From RGIG3009 sp045630285 (GTDB lineage: Bacteria > Bacillota > Clostridia > Oscillospirales > Acutalibacteraceae), in the NCBI GenBank assembly GCA_045630285.1, contig JAZQSX010000061.1, positions 171,150 to 235,149 on the forward strand: 64,000 nt of DNA, given 5' to 3'. Positions 1 to 8,383 of the stretch are shown one piece after another (positions within the stretch are counted from its first letter, which is position 1; each line of letters opens with the position of its first letter). The notes below the pieces were generated by a model. It saw only the letters and a list, made by a program, of their open reading frames with translations, did no database searches and was not told the DNA's origin. The position numbers and the translations under genes are program-made.

Positions 1-1
1 T

Positions 2-151
2 ATGAAGGCTAAGAGCGGTGATACGGCTGAGACCGAAGCGCTGAAGGTTGGCGACGTGATTACCGTTACCGGTATCATCAAGAACTATCAGCATTCTTCC
101 GGCGATTGCGAAGTGGAATTCAATACCGGATGCCTCTTCGTTAAAAAATAA
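2..151 (+). CDS. C-terminal end of a repeat-containing surface protein (partial)
   Basis: The reading frame is open from the window edge to a TAA at 149-151 and encodes the last 49 residues of a protein whose start lies outside. The segment (LKVGDVITVTGIIKNY, then EVEFNTGCLFVKK) closely matches the end of each repeat in the next gene (for example IKVGDTITVTGSIINYNG). It is therefore the final repeat of a tandem paralogue. Unlike the neighbour it stops right after the repeat, with no acidic stalk or membrane anchor, so the protein would be released or held by something else. The function is unknown; an OB-like beta-barrel fold for the repeat is inference. Confidence 0.75.
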   Translation: MKAKSGDTAETEALKVGDVITVTGIIKNYQHSSGDCEVEFNTGCLFVKK

Positions 152-175
152 TACATACAAAGGAGGAAACCCAAG

Positions 176-1795
176 ATGAAATCGCAAATCAAAAAGTTTG
201 TGACCCTGTTCGCTTGCTTGTGCTTGTTGGTCTCTGCTATGGCGATCGGCGCTTTCGCAGGCACCCCGGCCGAGGATATTGCGGCGGCGATGCTGCTTGA
301 GCACAACCAGTCGCTCGACTATGATTCCACCATGACCGGTGAGATCACGGCGATCAATACGGCGTATTCCAGCCAGTACAAGAACATCACCGTGACTATC
401 GACGTGGATGGTACCGAGCTGAAGTGCTTCCGTTTGACCGCTGACGAAAGTAAGCTGGCCGATGTCGAGGCGCTGGCTGTCGGTGATACCATCACGGTTA
501 CCGGCAAACTGGCCAAGTACTATGAAAACGTCCAGTTCGGTGCCGGCACCAAGATGACGGCTGTTGTCAAGGCGACGACCGAAATTGAGATCCCCGAAGA
601 TCCGAAAGAGATCGTGGATGCAGCGTTTGCGCTTGCTTCCGGCAAGAGCCTGCCCTATGAGGCTTCCTTGGTTGCCACTGTGACCGAGGTTACCGGCGCG
701 TATGATCCCAGCTATGGCACTCTGACGGTGAATGCCACGATGGAAGGCACGGACGGCCTGAAGACCGTTCAGCTCAAGTATCTGCCCGCTGCGGATGCAG
801 ATCAGGTCGTTGTCGGCACTGTTATCGGTGTGACCGGTACGTTCCAGAACTACAACGGCACTGTGCAGATGTACAAGCCGAAGCTGGACTATGTTGCCCT
901 GACCGATTACAAAGAGATCGTCGATGCGGCATATGCTCTGGAATCCGGTAAGGAACTGCCTTACAAGACCACCATCAAGGGCGAGATCACCAAGATCGAC
1001 ACGCCCTACAGCTCTCAGTATGAGAACATCTCGGTCGTCATCGCTGTTGAAGGCGCTGATCCTGAGAAGCCGATCCTTGTCTTCCGTGTGAAGGGCGAAG
1101 GCGCTGCTGATCTGGCTGTTGGCGACGTTATCACCACGACCGGTATCATGAAGAATTATAACGGTCTGATTGAACTCACCGGCTGCACGCTGGATGCTGT
1201 TGTTAAGGGTGAAAACGAAGCTCCCAAGGCTCCGGAAGATCCCAAAGAGATCGTTGACGCCGCTTTTGAGTTGGCTCCCGGCAGCTCGCTGCTTTATGAA
1301 GCCACTCTGACCGGTAAGATCACGGCGATCGAAACTCCTTATGACGACGGTTATAAGAACGTTTCTGTTATCATCTCCGTGGAAGGCACCACCGGTGCGA
1401 AGGATCTGCTCGTGTATCGTCTGAAGGGCGAAGGCGCTGATACCATTAAGGTTGGTGACACCATTACCGTTACTGGTAGCATCATCAACTACAACGGTAC
1501 CGTCGAGTTCGGTTCCGGCTGCGTTCTGACGAATGTTGTTATTGCAACTCCCGACGACGAAGACGACAAGGATAACGAGGACGACAAGGATCCTGAAGAG
1601 GATAAGGATCCCGACACCGATGTTGATGACGACACCAACAACGGTTCGGATGCAGACGATGACGAAGGCGCTGACAACGATGGCGACGAGATTGAGATCC
1701 CGACCACCGGCGAGGCTACCGATTACGTTCTGCCGATGTTGGCTCTGATCCTGGCTGCGGCTGCTCTGGTAGTCGGCAAAAAGGTTCGTGCCTAA
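176..1795 (+). CDS. Cell-surface protein with four OB-like repeats, acidic stalk and IPTTG-type anchor
   Basis: The 539-residue protein starts with a signal peptide (KK near residue 6, hydrophobic core to about residue 28, AFAG cleavage region). Four repeats of about 100 residues follow at roughly 32-133, 143-238, 242-345 and 355-457. Each carries DPKEIVDAAF-like, TGEITAI-like and VGDTITVTG-like blocks, a pattern typical of small beta barrels. A stalk almost entirely of Asp, Glu, Lys and Asn spans about 461-505. The C-terminus is IPTTGE, a hydrophobic stretch and a basic tail (KKVRA), which is the layout of a sortase sorting signal with Ile in place of Leu. An AGGAGG ribosome site precedes the ATG. 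The partial gene upstream is a paralogue. The ligand is unknown; cell-wall display is an inference from the anchor. Confidence 0.85.
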   Translation: MKSQIKKFVTLFACLCLLVSAMAIGAFAGTPAEDIAAAMLLEHNQSLDYDSTMTGEITAINTAYSSQYKNITVTIDVDGTELKCFRLTADESKLADVEALAVGDTITVTGKLAKYYENVQFGAGTKMTAVVKATTEIEIPEDPKEIVDAAFALASGKSLPYEASLVATVTEVTGAYDPSYGTLTVNATMEGTDGLKTVQLKYLPAADADQVVVGTVIGVTGTFQNYNGTVQMYKPKLDYVALTDYKEIVDAAYALESGKELPYKTTIKGEITKIDTPYSSQYENISVVIAVEGADPEKPILVFRVKGEGAADLAVGDVITTTGIMKNYNGLIELTGCTLDAVVKGENEAPKAPEDPKEIVDAAFELAPGSSLLYEATLTGKITAIETPYDDGYKNVSVIISVEGTTGAKDLLVYRLKGEGADTIKVGDTITVTGSIINYNGTVEFGSGCVLTNVVIATPDDEDDKDNEDDKDPEEDKDPDTDVDDDTNNGSDADDDEGADNDGDEIEIPTTGEATDYVLPMLALILAAAALVVGKKVRA

Positions 1796-1814
1796 TCGTT
1801 TCGTTTTAGGTTAA

Positions 1815-1850
1815 CAAAAAACAGCAGTGGACATCCACTGCTGTTTTTTT
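1815..1850 (+). terminator. Rho-independent terminator of the surface protein gene
   Basis: A long stem (CAGCAGTGG paired with CCACTGCTG, flanked by A and T runs) with an ACAT loop is followed by seven T residues. It lies 20 bases after the stop codon. Confidence 0.9.
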
Positions 1851-1860
1851 ATCTTACAAG

Positions 1861-1900
1861 ATAAAAGCAACCCGCCGCTCCGTGCTGAGTGGCGGGTTAG
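1861..1900 (-). terminator. Terminator of the deoC-surE operon
   Basis: An 8-bp stem (AACCCGCC / GGCGGGTT) lies 5 bases beyond the surE stop codon. On the minus strand it is followed by GCTTTTAT. The T run is short, so strength is uncertain. Confidence 0.65.
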
Positions 1901-1904
1901 TTGT

Positions 1905-2618
1905 TTATGTGGTCAACTTTGCATAAATATCTCGGTCGGTCATATCCACAGTGAGCGGCATGATCGAAACGTAGCCGGAAAGTGTGGTTTCCGTATCCAG
2001 AGTCGTATCGCCGCAAGAGGTAAAGACGCATTTTCCTTGTGCCTGGTACATGCCACCGCCAACGTGGTCGAAGGAATCGGAAAAATAGGGGCCGCCCTGA
2101 CGGGTGATGCGGATGCCCTTGGGACTTTCGGGGATGTTCACATTATAGATGCTGTGAATATCCCAAAGCTTGTGGGCTTGCATATATTCCCACACCATCG
2201 GCAACTGTTCGATTGCTTTTCCGTAATACTCGGGGCTGGTGGAGAAGGCGATACCGGGAATGCCCAGCAAAGCCGCTTCACGCACGGCGGAAACCGTGCC
2301 GGAGTATAGCATATCCGCCCCAATGTTAAATCCACGGTTAATACCGGAGATCACCAGATCAAAGGGCATTTCCATGCCTAATACAGCAAAGCGAACGCAG
2401 TCAGCGGGCGTGGAATCAACCACATACGCAGAAATATCGTCCTCCAGCTGCACTTTTTCCACTCGGAACGGAGCGTGGAACTCGATTCCGTGGCTTTTTC
2501 CGCTTTGTTCAAAGCGGGGAACGACGACCGTCACATTGCCCAATTGTTGACACCACCGAATAAGCGGTATTAGCTGCTCAGCGTTTACGCTGTCATCGTT
2601 TGTAATTAAAATTCTCAT
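1905..2618 (-). CDS. surE: 5'/3'-nucleotidase SurE
   Basis: SurE proteins are metal-dependent phosphatases that remove the phosphate from nucleoside monophosphates and short RNAs in the cytoplasm. The 237 residues show the metal site in its usual places: ND8D9 in ILITNDD, S39 in QSGKS, and N94 in VISGIN. The YSGTVSAVREA and GIPGIAFS blocks follow. The usual NDDG is NDDS here. The ATG at 2618 overlaps the upstream TGA in an ATGA, so I prefer it over the GTG two codons earlier. As the last gene of the operon it would feed nucleosides to the two phosphorylases encoded upstream. Confidence 0.93.
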   Translation of the reverse strand: MRILITNDDSVNAEQLIPLIRWCQQLGNVTVVVPRFEQSGKSHGIEFHAPFRVEKVQLEDDISAYVVDSTPADCVRFAVLGMEMPFDLVISGINRGFNIGADMLYSGTVSAVREAALLGIPGIAFSTSPEYYGKAIEQLPMVWEYMQAHKLWDIHSIYNVNIPESPKGIRITRQGGPYFSDSFDHVGGGMYQAQGKCVFTSCGDTTLDTETTLSGYVSIMPLTVDMTDRDIYAKLTT

Positions 2619-3601
2619 AACCAACCCTCGTGAGTTTGTTTATAGTCCTTGACAAACGCATCGGCATCACGCAAAAGTGCGTTCATCTCATCCTTGCTGT
2701 AAACGGTAGCGCCGCAGGCACAGGCATGACCGCCGCCGTGATATTTTTCGGCAATGGGATTGATCTGTACAAAACGGGAGCGCAGACGCACACGAATGGA
2801 GTGCTCGGCGTCATCGTTTTCGATAAATGCCATCCAGCAGATTGCACCGCGAATGGCGTCCAGCTTGTTGACACAGGCGCTGGCCTGCTCCAAGGAAAGA
2901 TCAAACAGTTCACGCATTGCTTTGTCAACGTAGATGTACGCAACACCGTTTTCGGTAATATGCATATGCTCGTAGATGTATGCTTTGAACTTCAAGTAGC
3001 TGAAATCCTCCAGATAGAGTTGAGCATACAGCAACTGCGTATCGATACCGACATCGAGCATAGCAGCGGCATTACGCATGGTTTCTCCATTGATACCTTC
3101 ATATTTGAAGCGGCCGGAATCGGTGACCATACCGGTATAAACGTAGGTTGCCGCCTCACTGTCGATCTTCAGTTCGTCACGGAACGTTCTGTAGAAATCG
3201 GCGATCATTTCGCAGGCGGAGGAACGTTCTTCTTCCACCCAAATCAAGTCGCCGTAGGTTTCCAACGGAATGTGATGATCGATTTTGATCAGTTCCTTGC
3301 ACAGAGTGTACTTTTTGTTGGAGATGCGTGCCTCCGAAGCGGTGTCGATGACAATGCCTAAAGCATTACAGTACACGTCATCCGCAACCTCGTCATCATC
3401 TGTTCCCAAAAATTCAAGATATTCCGAGCACTCGTTGTCGATCAGATAGATCGCCTTGTCGGGGAAGGACAACTGAAGGATTCGTTTGAGACCCTTGGTG
3501 GCACCGACACAGTCGCCGTCGTTACGCACGTGGCGAAACAGCATCACGGTGTCGTAGTCCTTGATTTTTTGAAGAATCTGTTCTTTTACTGCCTGGTTCA
3601 T
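2615..3601 (-). CDS. DHH-family phosphoesterase (NrnA-like oligoribonuclease / pAp phosphatase), copy 1
   Basis: This 328-residue protein has the DHH-DHHA1 layout of NrnA-type enzymes, which degrade RNA fragments of 2-5 nucleotides and dephosphorylate pAp. Visible motifs are RHVRNDGDCVGA (H24, D28, D30), a central VIDTA, IDHH, and a C-terminal GGGHACACGA substrate loop. The first motif has N instead of the usual P before DGD. The start is fixed by GGAGG six bases upstream and by the 4-base ATGA overlap with copy 2. The two copies are diverged paralogues in tandem, so they may differ in substrate length preference. This is inference. Confidence 0.88.
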   Translation of the reverse strand: MNQAVKEQILQKIKDYDTVMLFRHVRNDGDCVGATKGLKRILQLSFPDKAIYLIDNECSEYLEFLGTDDDEVADDVYCNALGIVIDTASEARISNKKYTLCKELIKIDHHIPLETYGDLIWVEEERSSACEMIADFYRTFRDELKIDSEAATYVYTGMVTDSGRFKYEGINGETMRNAAAMLDVGIDTQLLYAQLYLEDFSYLKFKAYIYEHMHITENGVAYIYVDKAMRELFDLSLEQASACVNKLDAIRGAICWMAFIENDDAEHSIRVRLRSRFVQINPIAEKYHGGGHACACGATVYSKDEMNALLRDADAFVKDYKQTHEGWL

Positions 3602-4539
3602 ACGAGTCCTCCTTGCAGGGCATCCAGATCACGGAGCATAGCCATTGCGGTCTCACGGTCAGCAACAGTGGCGCCGCTGGCCTTTTGATGACCGCCACCG
3701 CCGTATTTAACGGCAATGGGGTTGATATTAAAGCGGGAGGAGCGAAGCTCACACAAAACGCCTTCCTCGCTCTCGGTGAAGTTGACCCAAATGTCGACCC
3801 CTTTCATATCCGACATGGTTCCCACCATACCACGTGAGACCGAGAAAATGTCAGCGCCAAGCTCGGCGAGTTCCTCTTTGGTGGTATAAATATAAGCCAC
3901 GTTCGCAGGGGTAAACTGAATTTTCAAAGTAAACTTTGCTTTAAGCACCTTGTTGTTGAAATCGTCTGCATACAGATGACGGAAGAGTTCGTTGGTATCG
4001 ACACCGGCTTCCATGAGTACTGCCGCCAGCCGAAACGTCTGCGCATTAGTACTGTCGTAGCGGAAACGGCCTGAATCGGTGATCATACCGGTATACAGCG
4101 CTGTTGCCGCAGCCTGGTTCAGGCGCAATCCACATTCCACAGCAAAAGCAGTGACCATACCGCAGCAGCTCTCAAAGCTGGCGTCCACGACCTCTGCGTC
4201 GGTAAAGGTCTCACAATAGATGTGGTGATCAATGCGGGCGGTACGTGCTGCTTTACGGTAGCGATCATCACTGATGAGGGAGGGGACGGCAGAATCCAGC
4301 AGAATGGACAACGCTCCGTCGAACACACTGTCCGGGATCTCGTCCATTGCGGAATCCTGCATAAATCCAAAGAATTTGGAAGTATCTCCGACGACATACA
4401 CCGTTTTTTCGGGGAAATTTTCACGGATGATCTGTTTCATTCCCAGTTGGCTGCCCATGGCGTCGCCGTCGGGACGGCTGTGACGGTGGATGATGATCGT
4501 ATCGTATTGTTGTATGCAGTCTAAAATGGCTTCAAACAT
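3598..4539 (-). CDS. DHH-family phosphoesterase (NrnA-like), copy 2
   Basis: A second NrnA-like protein of 313 residues. Motif I is canonical (HRHSRPDGDAMGS; H20, D24, D26). It is followed by LLDSA, RIDHH and the DHHA1 loop GGGGHQKASGA. It lies between udp (15 bases away) and copy 1 (4-base overlap), so all are co-transcribed. Its role would be final digestion of short oligonucleotides or pAp. The assignment to the family is firm; which of the copies carries the essential nanoRNase activity cannot be read from the sequence. Confidence 0.88.
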   Translation of the reverse strand: MFEAILDCIQQYDTIIIHRHSRPDGDAMGSQLGMKQIIRENFPEKTVYVVGDTSKFFGFMQDSAMDEIPDSVFDGALSILLDSAVPSLISDDRYRKAARTARIDHHIYCETFTDAEVVDASFESCCGMVTAFAVECGLRLNQAAATALYTGMITDSGRFRYDSTNAQTFRLAAVLMEAGVDTNELFRHLYADDFNNKVLKAKFTLKIQFTPANVAYIYTTKEELAELGADIFSVSRGMVGTMSDMKGVDIWVNFTESEEGVLCELRSSRFNINPIAVKYGGGGHQKASGATVADRETAMAMLRDLDALQGGLV

Positions 4540-4554
4540 AATCAGCGTTTCCTT

Positions 4555-5304
4555 TTACTTTTTATCTTGCGCAATCAGCAAGCGAATGGCCTCTACGGCC
4601 GTTTTAATGGCAGCGGAAGTATCTTCCTTGCGCTCCTTCGGCATCGCCGATTTAGCCACTTCCTGATTCCATACGCAGTGGAATACGGCGCCGGCACGCA
4701 GCTTGCGAACGGCGCTGACAATAAACAGTGTGGCGCCTTCCATTTCAGAGGCCAAGCAGCCGCCCCGCTTCCACGCTTCCCATTTGGCAAGCAATTCCGT
4801 GGAAATCGGCATACTTTCGGGCGAATGCTGTCCGTAAAAGCTGTCTTTTGCTTGCACAACACCCACGTGGTTGGGATAACCCAGCTTTTCCGCAGCGTTG
4901 TACAGTGCTGTTGTTACTCCGAAATCGGCGACAGCGGGGAACTCGATCGGCATATATTCCTTGCTTGTACCGTCCATACGAATGGCGCCGGTAGCGATGA
5001 TGACGTCGCCGGGTGCTACCTCTGGCTGCATACCACCGCAGGTGCCCACACGAATAAAGGTGTCAACACCGATTTTTGCCAGCTCTTCGACGCAAATAGC
5101 GCAGGAAGGGCCACCAATACCGGTAGAGACAACCAACACCTTCTCGCCGTCCAAATAGCCGAGATAAGAGTTATATTCACGGTTACAGCCGACCTGATGC
5201 GCATCGTCCAGAAAGGCAGCGATTTTTTCAACACGGCCCGGGTCGCCCGGAATGATGGCGTATTTTGCGCCGTGTTCCTCAGAAAGCTGAATATGATATT
5301 GCAT
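4555..5304 (-). CDS. udp: Uridine phosphorylase
   Basis: This NP-I family phosphorylase cleaves uridine with phosphate to uracil and ribose-1-phosphate. The 249 residues show IIPGDPGRVEKIA, STGIGGPSCAICVEEL, RVGTCGG (phosphate site), RMDGTSKEYMPIEFPA, and EMEGATLF (ribose site), the Udp rather than the DeoD pattern. The ATG at 5304 is preferred over a GTG two codons earlier because GAGG lies seven bases upstream. It is 12 bases behind deoD in the salvage operon. Confidence 0.92.
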   Translation of the reverse strand: MQYHIQLSEEHGAKYAIIPGDPGRVEKIAAFLDDAHQVGCNREYNSYLGYLDGEKVLVVSTGIGGPSCAICVEELAKIGVDTFIRVGTCGGMQPEVAPGDVIIATGAIRMDGTSKEYMPIEFPAVADFGVTTALYNAAEKLGYPNHVGVVQAKDSFYGQHSPESMPISTELLAKWEAWKRGGCLASEMEGATLFIVSAVRKLRAGAVFHCVWNQEVAKSAMPKERKEDTSAAIKTAVEAIRLLIAQDKK

Positions 5305-5316
5305 ACTCACACCTCA

Positions 5317-6069
5317 TTACTCTTTGGGCTCGATGACGGGAAGCTTTTCGTATTCCACGGCGCAGTCCAGCGCCAGTTCCATCATCTGCGTAAAGGTCTG
5401 CTCGCGCTCTTGTGCATCCAGAGCGGTAAACGGCGGGAAGAGAATGTCGGATATCGTGCAGATCGCCAAAGCGCGCATACCGTAGCGCATAGCCGTGCAA
5501 TACAGTGCGGCCGCTTCCATTTCCACAGCCAGGCAACCAACCTTACCCCAGCGAGAAGAGGGGAAGGAGTCATCGTAGAACGTATCAGAGGAATAGAGAT
5601 TGCCAATATGGAGGTTCAATCCTTTTTCAGCGGCGATCTTGTTGGCAATATCCAGCATGGTGAAGTCACAAATCGGTGCCACGGTACCGTTCATACCGTA
5701 CTGTGCAGGAAAATTGGAATTGGTGCAAGCACCCATTCCAACGACGATATCCCGCACCTTCACCTGTTCGTTGATACCACCGGCCGAGCCGACACGGATG
5801 ATGTTCTGAACACCGAAGAATTTGTATAGCTCATACGAGTAGATGCCAATCGAAGGCATACCCATACCGCTTGCCATGACCGATACCTTCACGCCTTTGT
5901 AGTAGCCGGTGTAGCCATTGACACCACGAACACCGTTGACCAAAACGGCATCGGTCAGAAAATTATCGGCAATATACTTGGCACGCAGGGGATCGCCCGG
6001 CATCAGAACGGTTTTGCCAAAGCCGATATCCGGCTGCTTTAAATCAATATGAGGCGTCTTGTTTGTCAT
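5317..6069 (-). CDS. deoD: Purine nucleoside phosphorylase, hexameric DeoD type
   Basis: DeoD splits purine (deoxy)nucleosides with phosphate into base and (deoxy)ribose-1-phosphate. The 250-residue product carries LMPGDPLRAKYIA, SGMGMPSIGIYSYEL, RVGSAGG, VEMEAAALY, and the catalytic Asp in CTISD. The N-terminus (TPHI) matches the family after a start at 6069; an earlier GTG at 6078 is possible. The start lies inside the 3' end of deoC (26-base overlap), so translation is probably coupled. A second, unrelated-type purine phosphorylase (PunA) is encoded at 55.2 kb. Confidence 0.94.
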   Translation of the reverse strand: MTNKTPHIDLKQPDIGFGKTVLMPGDPLRAKYIADNFLTDAVLVNGVRGVNGYTGYYKGVKVSVMASGMGMPSIGIYSYELYKFFGVQNIIRVGSAGGINEQVKVRDIVVGMGACTNSNFPAQYGMNGTVAPICDFTMLDIANKIAAEKGLNLHIGNLYSSDTFYDDSFPSSRWGKVGCLAVEMEAAALYCTAMRYGMRALAICTISDILFPPFTALDAQEREQTFTQMMELALDCAVEYEKLPVIEPKE

Positions 6070-6733
6070 GCTGCTCACCCTTTTCCATAGCTTTTACAAT
6101 TTTTACGATACGGCTTGTCCCAAGACGGGTAGCGCCGAGAGCAATAAACTCCTCGGCGTCCTCCAACGAGGAGATGCCGCCGGCGGCCTTGATCTGCAGG
6201 TGGGGTGCCACGTGTGCGGCGAAGATCTCCACGTCGTGGCGTGTAGCGCCGGCAGTCGAGAAGCCGGTCGAGGTTTTAATGAAATCTGCGCCCGAAGCAG
6301 AAACGATCTCACACATCTTGATCTTTTCTTCATCAGTAAGCAAGCAAGTTTCGATGATGACCTTCAGCAGCTTCCCGTTGCAGGCGGTCTTGATAGTCTG
6401 GATCTCATGAAGCAGCAGATCATACTTTTTATCCTTCAGCCAACCAATATTGATAACCATATCGATCTCATCGGCACCGTTTTCCACAGCATTAGCCGTT
6501 TCAAAGCACTTGGTTTCCGTTGTGGAGTATCCGTTCGGAAAACCGATAACCGTGCAAATGGCGAGCTTGTCACCGACGTAATTTTTTGCCTGCTTCACAT
6601 ACGAAGCGGGGATGCAGCAGGATGCACAGGCGTATTTCATTCCGTCGTCCAGAAGTGCCCGAATTTCATCCCAGGTTGCGCCTTGAGAGAGAAGTGTGTG
6701 ATCTACATACGACAGTATTTTTTTGATGTCCAT
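6044..6733 (-). CDS. deoC: Deoxyribose-phosphate aldolase
   Basis: DeoC cleaves 2-deoxyribose-5-phosphate to glyceraldehyde-3-phosphate and acetaldehyde, the exit of deoxynucleoside sugars into glycolysis. The 229 residues contain the Schiff-base Lys in FIKTSTGF, the Asp in DEIDMVINIG, and the second Lys in IKAAGGIS, all in the expected order. It is the first gene of the operon and sits behind a good promoter. The acetaldehyde could be consumed by the AdhE encoded nearby, which is inference. No phosphopentomutase gene is seen in the window. Confidence 0.95.
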   Translation of the reverse strand: MDIKKILSYVDHTLLSQGATWDEIRALLDDGMKYACASCCIPASYVKQAKNYVGDKLAICTVIGFPNGYSTTETKCFETANAVENGADEIDMVINIGWLKDKKYDLLLHEIQTIKTACNGKLLKVIIETCLLTDEEKIKMCEIVSASGADFIKTSTGFSTAGATRHDVEIFAAHVAPHLQIKAAGGISSLEDAEEFIALGATRLGTSRIVKIVKAMEKGEQHDKQDASY

Positions 6734-6767
6734 ATCGCTACCTCACAACGTTTTTTGTATCCTTACA

Positions 6768-6796
6768 ATTATACCTTTTTTCTTTGATTTCGTCAA
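6768..6796 (-). promoter_or_regulatory. Sigma-A promoter of the deoC operon
   Basis: On the minus strand TTGACG and TATAAT are separated by exactly 17 bases, about 35 bases upstream of the deoC start codon. Confidence 0.8.
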
Positions 6797-6930
6797 CTGT
6801 TAAAGACAGGGGAAACGTGTTACTTTCTTTTAAGCTCGTTATAGTGAAGAGAACGACTGATTTTTTGAAAAAAATACACCGAAAAACACAATTTTTTTTG
6901 AAAAAGATAGTGGAAATAACACGGAAAATA

Positions 6931-6939
6931 TGTTACTAT
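6931..6939 (+). promoter_or_regulatory. Extended -10 element upstream of the PurF-like gene
   Basis: TGTTACTAT reads as an extended -10 box (TG-N-TACTAT). There is no clear -35 hexamer at 17 bases. It lies 37 bases before the ATG. Confidence 0.5.
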
Positions 6940-6976
6940 AGGGACATCTATTTTCTCTGACAAAGGAGTTACTGCC

Positions 6977-8380
6977 ATGGGCGGCTTTTTCGGTGTGGTT
7001 TCTAAAACGGATTGCGTGTTCGATTTGTTTTTCGGCACAGACTATCATTCGCATCTCGGCACCAAGCGTGGCGGTATGGCCGTGTACGGTGAGCAGGGAT
7101 TCAATCGTGCCATTCATAATATCCAGAATTCGCCTTTTCGCACCAAATTTGAACGGGACGTGGAGGAAATGCAAGGGTGTTCCGGAATAGGGTGTATTTC
7201 GGATACCGAGCCGCAGCCGTTGATCGTTCGTTCGCATTTGGGAAGTTTTGCGATCACCACGGTCGGTCGGATCAACAACGCCGATGCGTTGGTGGAACTG
7301 GCCTTCGACGGCGGTACACCGCAGTTTTTGGAAATGAGCGGCGGCAACATTAACCCCACGGAGTTGACGGCGGCCTTGATCAATCAAAAGGAGTCGCTGG
7401 AGGAAGGTATTCGCTACGCACAGACGATGATTGAAGGCTCGATGTCGATGCTGGTGCTTACGGCAGAAGGCCTGTACGCTGCCCGTGATTTTATGGGAAG
7501 AACACCGGTGTCGATCGGCAAAAAAGAGGGGGCACACTGCGCTTCCTTTGAGTCTTCCGCCTTCTTGAATTTGGGCTACGACCAGGAGCGGGAGCTTGGC
7601 CCGGGTGAAGTGGTGTTCCTCACTACCGATTCGGTTAAAACGCTGATTCCGGCACGAGATCAGATGAAAATTTGTACGTTTATGTGGGTATATTTTGGGT
7701 ATCCCACCTCTTCATACGAGGGTGTCAACGTAGAAGAAATGCGTTGTCGTTGCGGCGCAAAGCTGGCCGAACGGGATCGGCTGGAGGCTGACAGTGTAGC
7801 CGGTATTCCTGATTCGGGTACGGCGCACGCCATTGGATATGCGAACAGCACGGGCATTCCGTTTTCACGGCCGTTTATCAAGTATACCCCGACGTGGCCC
7901 CGATCATTTATGCCTCAAAAGCAGAGTCAGCGCAATTTGATCGCCCATATGAAGCTCATTCCGGTCGATACGTTGATTCGTGATAAGAGCTTGATCTTGA
8001 TTGACGACTCGTTGGTACGTGGCACGCAGATGCGTGAGACGACTGAGTTTTTGTATCGCAGTGGTGCAAAAGCAGTGCATATCCGTACGGCATGTCCGCC
8101 GATCATGTTTAGCTGTAAGTATCTGAATTTCTCCCGTTCCACTTCGGAAATGGACCTAATCGCCCGCCGCACGGTGGCTCGTCTGGAAGGGGATAAGGCG
8201 GATGAAAAACTGTCGCTGTACACTGACCCCGACACTCCGGAATATGCCAAAATGGTGGAGGAGATCCGCAAAGAGCTCCACTTTACATCACTTAAATACC
8301 AGCGGCTGGACGATATGATCGAAGCCACGGGTCTGCCGACGTGCAATTTCTGCACGTATTGTTGGACGGGAAAGGAATAA
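6977..8380 (+). CDS. PurF-like amidophosphoribosyltransferase homologue lacking the catalytic cysteine
   Basis: The 467-residue protein has the full PurF layout: an N-terminal Ntn glutaminase-like domain, then a type I phosphoribosyltransferase domain with LILIDDSLVRGTQ (PRPP loop) and PDSGTAHAIGYA. Putative [4Fe-4S] cysteines are kept (KICTF, CPP, and the C-terminal CNFCTYC). The residue after Met, which must be Cys for glutamine hydrolysis, is Gly (MGGFFG). AAAGGAG eight bases upstream confirms this start. The protein therefore probably cannot use glutamine; it may use ammonia or do something else. There are no other pur genes nearby, and a LysR regulator follows after 3 bases. It is usually annotated purF, but I would not assume that role. 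Confidence 0.85.
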   Translation: MGGFFGVVSKTDCVFDLFFGTDYHSHLGTKRGGMAVYGEQGFNRAIHNIQNSPFRTKFERDVEEMQGCSGIGCISDTEPQPLIVRSHLGSFAITTVGRINNADALVELAFDGGTPQFLEMSGGNINPTELTAALINQKESLEEGIRYAQTMIEGSMSMLVLTAEGLYAARDFMGRTPVSIGKKEGAHCASFESSAFLNLGYDQERELGPGEVVFLTTDSVKTLIPARDQMKICTFMWVYFGYPTSSYEGVNVEEMRCRCGAKLAERDRLEADSVAGIPDSGTAHAIGYANSTGIPFSRPFIKYTPTWPRSFMPQKQSQRNLIAHMKLIPVDTLIRDKSLILIDDSLVRGTQMRETTEFLYRSGAKAVHIRTACPPIMFSCKYLNFSRSTSEMDLIARRTVARLEGDKADEKLSLYTDPDTPEYAKMVEEIRKELHFTSLKYQRLDDMIEATGLPTCNFCTYCWTGKE

Positions 8381-8383
8381 GGT

